A DNA stretch of 33,896 nucleotides from NCBI GenBank assembly GCA_047629355.1, contig JBLHWU010000044.1:1-33896 (forward strand), in the 5' to 3' direction. The translations under genes and the position numbers were made by a program. The stretch's first letter is position 1; every line of letters begins with the position of its first letter. The notes below the pieces were generated by a model. That model saw only the letters and a program-made list of their open reading frames with translations, searched no databases and was not told where the DNA came from. Positions 33,535-33,896 of this stretch are shown here, in pieces. Origin of the DNA: CAYUNA01 sp047629355. GTDB lineage: Bacteria > Bacteroidota > Bacteroidia > Chitinophagales > Saprospiraceae.

Positions 33535-33581
33535 GTTTAAATAGGGAAACGTATTTATTAAATTCGTTTCCCTATTTAAAC
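33535..33581. repeat. Perfect 17-bp inverted repeat
   Basis: GTTTAAATAGGGAAACG (33535-33551), a 13-base AT loop and CGTTTCCCTATTTAAAC (33565-33581) pair perfectly. It begins 27 bases after the OmpA-family stop. No T-run follows, so it may stabilise the mRNA 3' end, bind a protein or belong to a repeat family. Confidence 0.7.
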
Positions 33582-33841
33582 GATACCAGTGTCCTGAAAA
33601 TATTTATGAACCCTCCGAATTGAACAAATTACCAAAGTCGTTGAAATAAAATCAGCCAAAGTCAAAAAAAACTAAAGTCAATTCCTCCTTTTAAATACTT
33701 GGACATAAATAATCGAACAATCAAAGAAGTAATATTTTTTCTTTAGGTTTCTCTAAAAAATTCTTAAATAATCCCTTTATTGAAGTATTTTTTTTACTCG
33801 ATGTTCAAGTTTTTAGAAAAGATTCAAAGGAAAGAAACGTA

Positions 33842-33849
33842 TAACTTTG
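33842..33849 (+). promoter_or_regulatory. -7 promoter element (TAACTTTG) of the last, partial gene
   Basis: TAACTTTG followed by CATAAAATT fits the Bacteroidota -7 box 21 bases before the ATG at 33863. The leader would be very short. No convincing -33 TTG is seen. Confidence 0.42.
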
Positions 33850-33862
33850 CATAAAATTAAAA

Positions 33863-33896
33863 ATGGAAAAAGCACAAATTTTGCCTTTTATCAATA
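33863..33896 (+). CDS. Start of an unidentified gene (partial)
   Basis: An ATG at 33863, preceded by an AT-rich leader and a -7 box, opens a frame that reads MEKAQILPFIN and runs off the window. Only eleven complete codons are visible, so the product cannot be named. Confidence 0.45.
   Translation, partial: MEKAQILPFIN

Larger units (their letters stand above)
33509..33862. other. AT-rich intergenic region with a long stem-loop
   Basis: Apart from the stem-loop at 33535-33581 and the promoter-like box at 33842-33849, no structure or gene is seen. Confidence 0.4.

Overview
The window looks like a chromosomal segment of a Bacteroidota bacterium, most plausibly from the Saprospiria/Lewinella side of the phylum; this assignment is inferred from gene content and no database was searched. 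The DNA is A+T-rich. Several genes are preceded by the Bacteroidota-type -7 promoter element TAnnTTTG. A PorT-like type IX secretion (T9SS) gene sits next to ubiE, as is usual in the phylum. A 1999-residue T9SS cargo protein with SprB repeats, a bTHX ribosomal protein and an OmpA protein with thrombospondin-3 repeats point the same way.

Layout. 1-2300: the 3' end of an unidentified gene, a DUF4340 protein, the 46-residue ribosomal protein bTHX with its own promoter and terminator, and a small conserved protein. 2518-5689: a decaying DUF3686-type 'DNA repair ATPase' gene with two in-frame stops, one +1 frameshift and a lost C-terminus, closed by a strong bidirectional terminator. 5737-8236 (minus): porT, ubiE and an alpha/beta hydrolase. 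8396-12884: three tandem paralogous genes for secreted CotH-like (atypical kinase fold) proteins, each with its own copy of one promoter/leader block. 13065-18090 (minus): a 1041-residue exported coiled-coil protein built from 11- and 7-residue units, then the pyrimidine genes pyrB and pyrR. 18258-20537 (minus): a three-gene unit of ECF sigma factor, membrane protein with a triplicated 26-residue repeat (putative anti-sigma factor) and DUF4097-like surface protein. 20731-22410: a SWIM zinc-finger protein. 23080-29079: the giant T9SS adhesin-like protein. 29127-31445 (minus): ffh, an orphan acyl carrier protein and a small membrane protein. 31718-33508: the OmpA/TSP3 protein. 33863-end: the first codons of another gene.

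How the genes fit together. Much of the window concerns the cell envelope: PorT belongs to the T9SS, which would export and attach the 1999-residue protein. The OmpA protein ties the outer membrane to peptidoglycan. The CotH-like trio and the coiled-coil protein carry signal peptides. The sigma/anti-sigma/DUF4097 unit looks like an envelope-sensing circuit. Housekeeping functions (menaquinone methylation, pyrimidine synthesis, SRP, ribosomal bTHX) are interspersed.

The intergenic DNA carries several short palindromic or tandem repeat families: a 34-bp perfect inverted repeat upstream of the ACP gene, GTCAG heptamer arrays, a GGCGACT palindrome and a palindrome of about 60 bp present at two distant sites. 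I saw no tRNA, rRNA, CRISPR array, transposase or phage gene. The least explained parts are the CotH-like triplet with duplicated regulatory DNA, the hendecad coiled-coil protein and the triplicated motif in the putative anti-sigma factor.
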